Shown here: one piece after another, positions 62,881-64,000 of the stretch
How the letters are laid out: every line of letters starts with the position of its first letter
How positions within the stretch are numbered: position 1 is the stretch's first letter
Source: a bacterium
GTDB taxonomy: Bacteria > Bacteroidota > Ignavibacteria > Ignavibacteriales > Ignavibacteriaceae
Direction: 5' to 3'
Assembly (NCBI GenBank): GCA_016716565.1
Contig: JADJWC010000003.1
Coordinates: 1 to 64,000 of the forward strand
DNA length: 64,000 bases
Program-made: the position numbers and the translations under genes
The notes under the pieces: model-generated
What the model was told of the DNA's origin: nothing
Databases searched by the model: none
The model's input: only the letters and a program-made list of their open reading frames with translations

Positions 62881-64000
62881 TTAATCTTCTTTGAAGTGAA
62901 CCAACGGCGGTTTCCCAATCAAATGGACTTCGAAACCTATCTTAAAAAGTTTTTCGTGATCGAGAATATTTCTTCCGTCAAAAATAAATGCAGGCTTTTC
63001 CATTTCGTGATAAATCTTCTCGTAGTCTAAATTCTTATATAAATCCCATTCAGTAATAAGTGCAATTGCATGAGCACCTTTGGCTGCAAGATATGGATCT
63101 TCCTGGTATTCAATATTACTTCCATATTCCTTCAAATCAATTTTCGCATTTTTAATTGCTTTGGGATCTGAAATTACGACCTTCGCCTTTTCTGACATTA
63201 ATTTTCTAGTAACATAAAGAGCTGCTGTTTCTCTTGTATCACTTGTATTGGCTTTAAATGCATAACCGAACAATGCAATTCTTTTGTTTGTTATTGTATT
63301 GAACATTGCTTTCATAATTGTCATCACGAAGCGGTTAGTCTGATAATCATTCATCTTCACAATATTTTCCCAATATTCGGCAACTTCATTTAATCCAAAA
63401 GTTTCACATAGATAGACAAGGTTTAAAATATCTTTCTTAAAGCACGAACCTCCAAAACCAACGCTTGCATTTAAAAATTTATCACCAATTCTGCTATCCA
63501 TACCTATTGCTTTAGCTACTTCTCTTACATCCGCATCTACTTTTTCACACAAAGCCGAAATTGAATTAATGGAGGATATTCTTTGCGCTAAAAATGAATT
63601 TGCAACAAGTTTGGAAAGTTCTGAACTCATCTGGTTGCTGGTAACAAGATGATTGCGTGGAATCCAGTTTGCATAAATTTCAACAATTTCATTTCGGGCT
63701 TTTAACCCGCTTTCAGTTTCCTTTGAACCTATTAAAACTCTGTCAGGTTTTTCAAGATCCTTAATTGCAGTTCCTTCAGCAAGGAATTCAGGGTTAGATA
63801 CAACTTCAAATTTTAATCCTTTGTCATTCAGGCTCAGAATTCTTTCCATTGCAATTGCGGTCTTTACAGGGAGAGTGGATCTTTCAACAATAATCTTATC
63901 CGACTCGGAAACTCTTAAAATATCTCTTGCAGTTTTTTCCCAGTATTGCAGATCGGCACTTTTACCTGCGCCTTCGCCAAATGTTTTTGTCGGTGTATTC
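62881..64000 (-). CDS. UDP-glucose 6-dehydrogenase, 5' part beyond window
   Basis: The frame stays open to the right edge (from 64000 down), so the gene starts outside the window; the ATG at 63849 is internal. It oxidises UDP-glucose to UDP-glucuronate for surface polysaccharides. Seen: 'NTPTKTFGEGAGKSADLQYWE', 'IIVERSTLPVKTA', 'FEVVSNPEFLAEGTAIKDL', the catalytic Cys in 'VGFGGSCFKKDILNL' and the C-terminal 'FGYAFKANTSDTRE'. The pattern is nearer to the long, eukaryote-like Ugd group than to E. coli Ugd. Confidence 0.93.
   Translation of the reverse strand, partial: NTPTKTFGEGAGKSADLQYWEKTARDILRVSESDKIIVERSTLPVKTAIAMERILSLNDKGLKFEVVSNPEFLAEGTAIKDLEKPDRVLIGSKETESGLKARNEIVEIYANWIPRNHLVTSNQMSSELSKLVANSFLAQRISSINSISALCEKVDADVREVAKAIGMDSRIGDKFLNASVGFGGSCFKKDILNLVYLCETFGLNEVAEYWENIVKMNDYQTNRFVMTIMKAMFNTITNKRIALFGYAFKANTSDTRETAALYVTRKLMSEKAKVVISDPKAIKNAKIDLKEYGSNIEYQEDPYLAAKGAHAIALITEWDLYKNLDYEKIYHEMEKPAFIFDGRNILDHEKLFKIGFEVHLIGKPPLVHFKED

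Noticed and set aside
1..64000. CRISPR arrays, prophage, transposases, toxin-antitoxin or restriction systems
   Set aside because: No regularly spaced repeats and no matching proteins were seen on either strand.

Overview
The window is a low-GC chromosomal segment of a Gram-negative bacterium of the Bacteroidetes/Chlorobi (FCB) group. An Ignavibacteria-like organism is my best guess. The reasons are the many signal-peptide-bearing outer-membrane barrels, a DUF4783-type protein, a fused SpmA-SpmB protein, a Gly/Met-rich GroEL tail and A/T-rich intergenic DNA. No phage, insertion sequence, CRISPR array or rRNA operon is visible. There is one tRNA gene.

Layout. (1) 1-5.9 kb: the end of a FixJ/NarL-type response regulator, an MscS channel, a small barrel, an orphan FixJ-like receiver coupled to a DcaP-like porin, and an exported glutaminase. 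(2) 5.88-6.22 kb: a gene-free stretch rich in inverted repeats that looks like one or two structured RNA elements. (3) 6.2-19.9 kb: a same-strand cluster with porin-like and barrel proteins, an exported amidohydrolase, a Tyr/Gly-rich exported protein, an AspT-type exchanger, NAD-malic enzyme, exported asparaginase, a DcuA/B-type carrier and an aspartase carrying a Sec signal peptide. (4) 20-27 kb: an AI-2E family permease and an RND efflux trio. (5) 27.2-34.9 kb: PPK2, a Ca2+/H+ antiporter, a possible VIT-like protein, surface-antigen and AsmA-like envelope genes. (6) 35-41.3 kb: ornithine carbamoyltransferase, a barrel, tRNA-Pro, an OmpA protein, and a pyrR-pyrB-pyrC operon behind a recognisable PyrR attenuator. 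(7) 41.4-56.6 kb: a lipoprotein, DUF4783 protein, a large NtrY-like kinase, an AddA-like helicase-nuclease, SpmA-SpmB fusion, hydroxyacid dehydrogenase, alanine dehydrogenase, CoA-transferase and phosphatase. (8) 56.6-64 kb: an ABC exporter, groES-groEL under CIRCE, a CPBP protein, pdxJ and a truncated UDP-glucose dehydrogenase.

The most coherent system is in regions 1 and 3. Glutaminase, asparaginase and aspartase all carry export signals, so amide amino acids could be deamidated and aspartate split to fumarate plus ammonia outside the cytoplasm. Fumarate would enter by the Dcu carrier and aspartate by AspT. Malic enzyme would feed pyruvate to central metabolism, and a distant alanine dehydrogenase could regenerate the alanine exported by AspT. 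The pathway is inferred; the individual enzymes are well supported.

Five genes are interrupted: four by what looks like one missing base and one by an in-frame TGA. Three of the four frameshifts fit loss of one base from an A or T run, so sequence error must be excluded before calling these pseudogenes.
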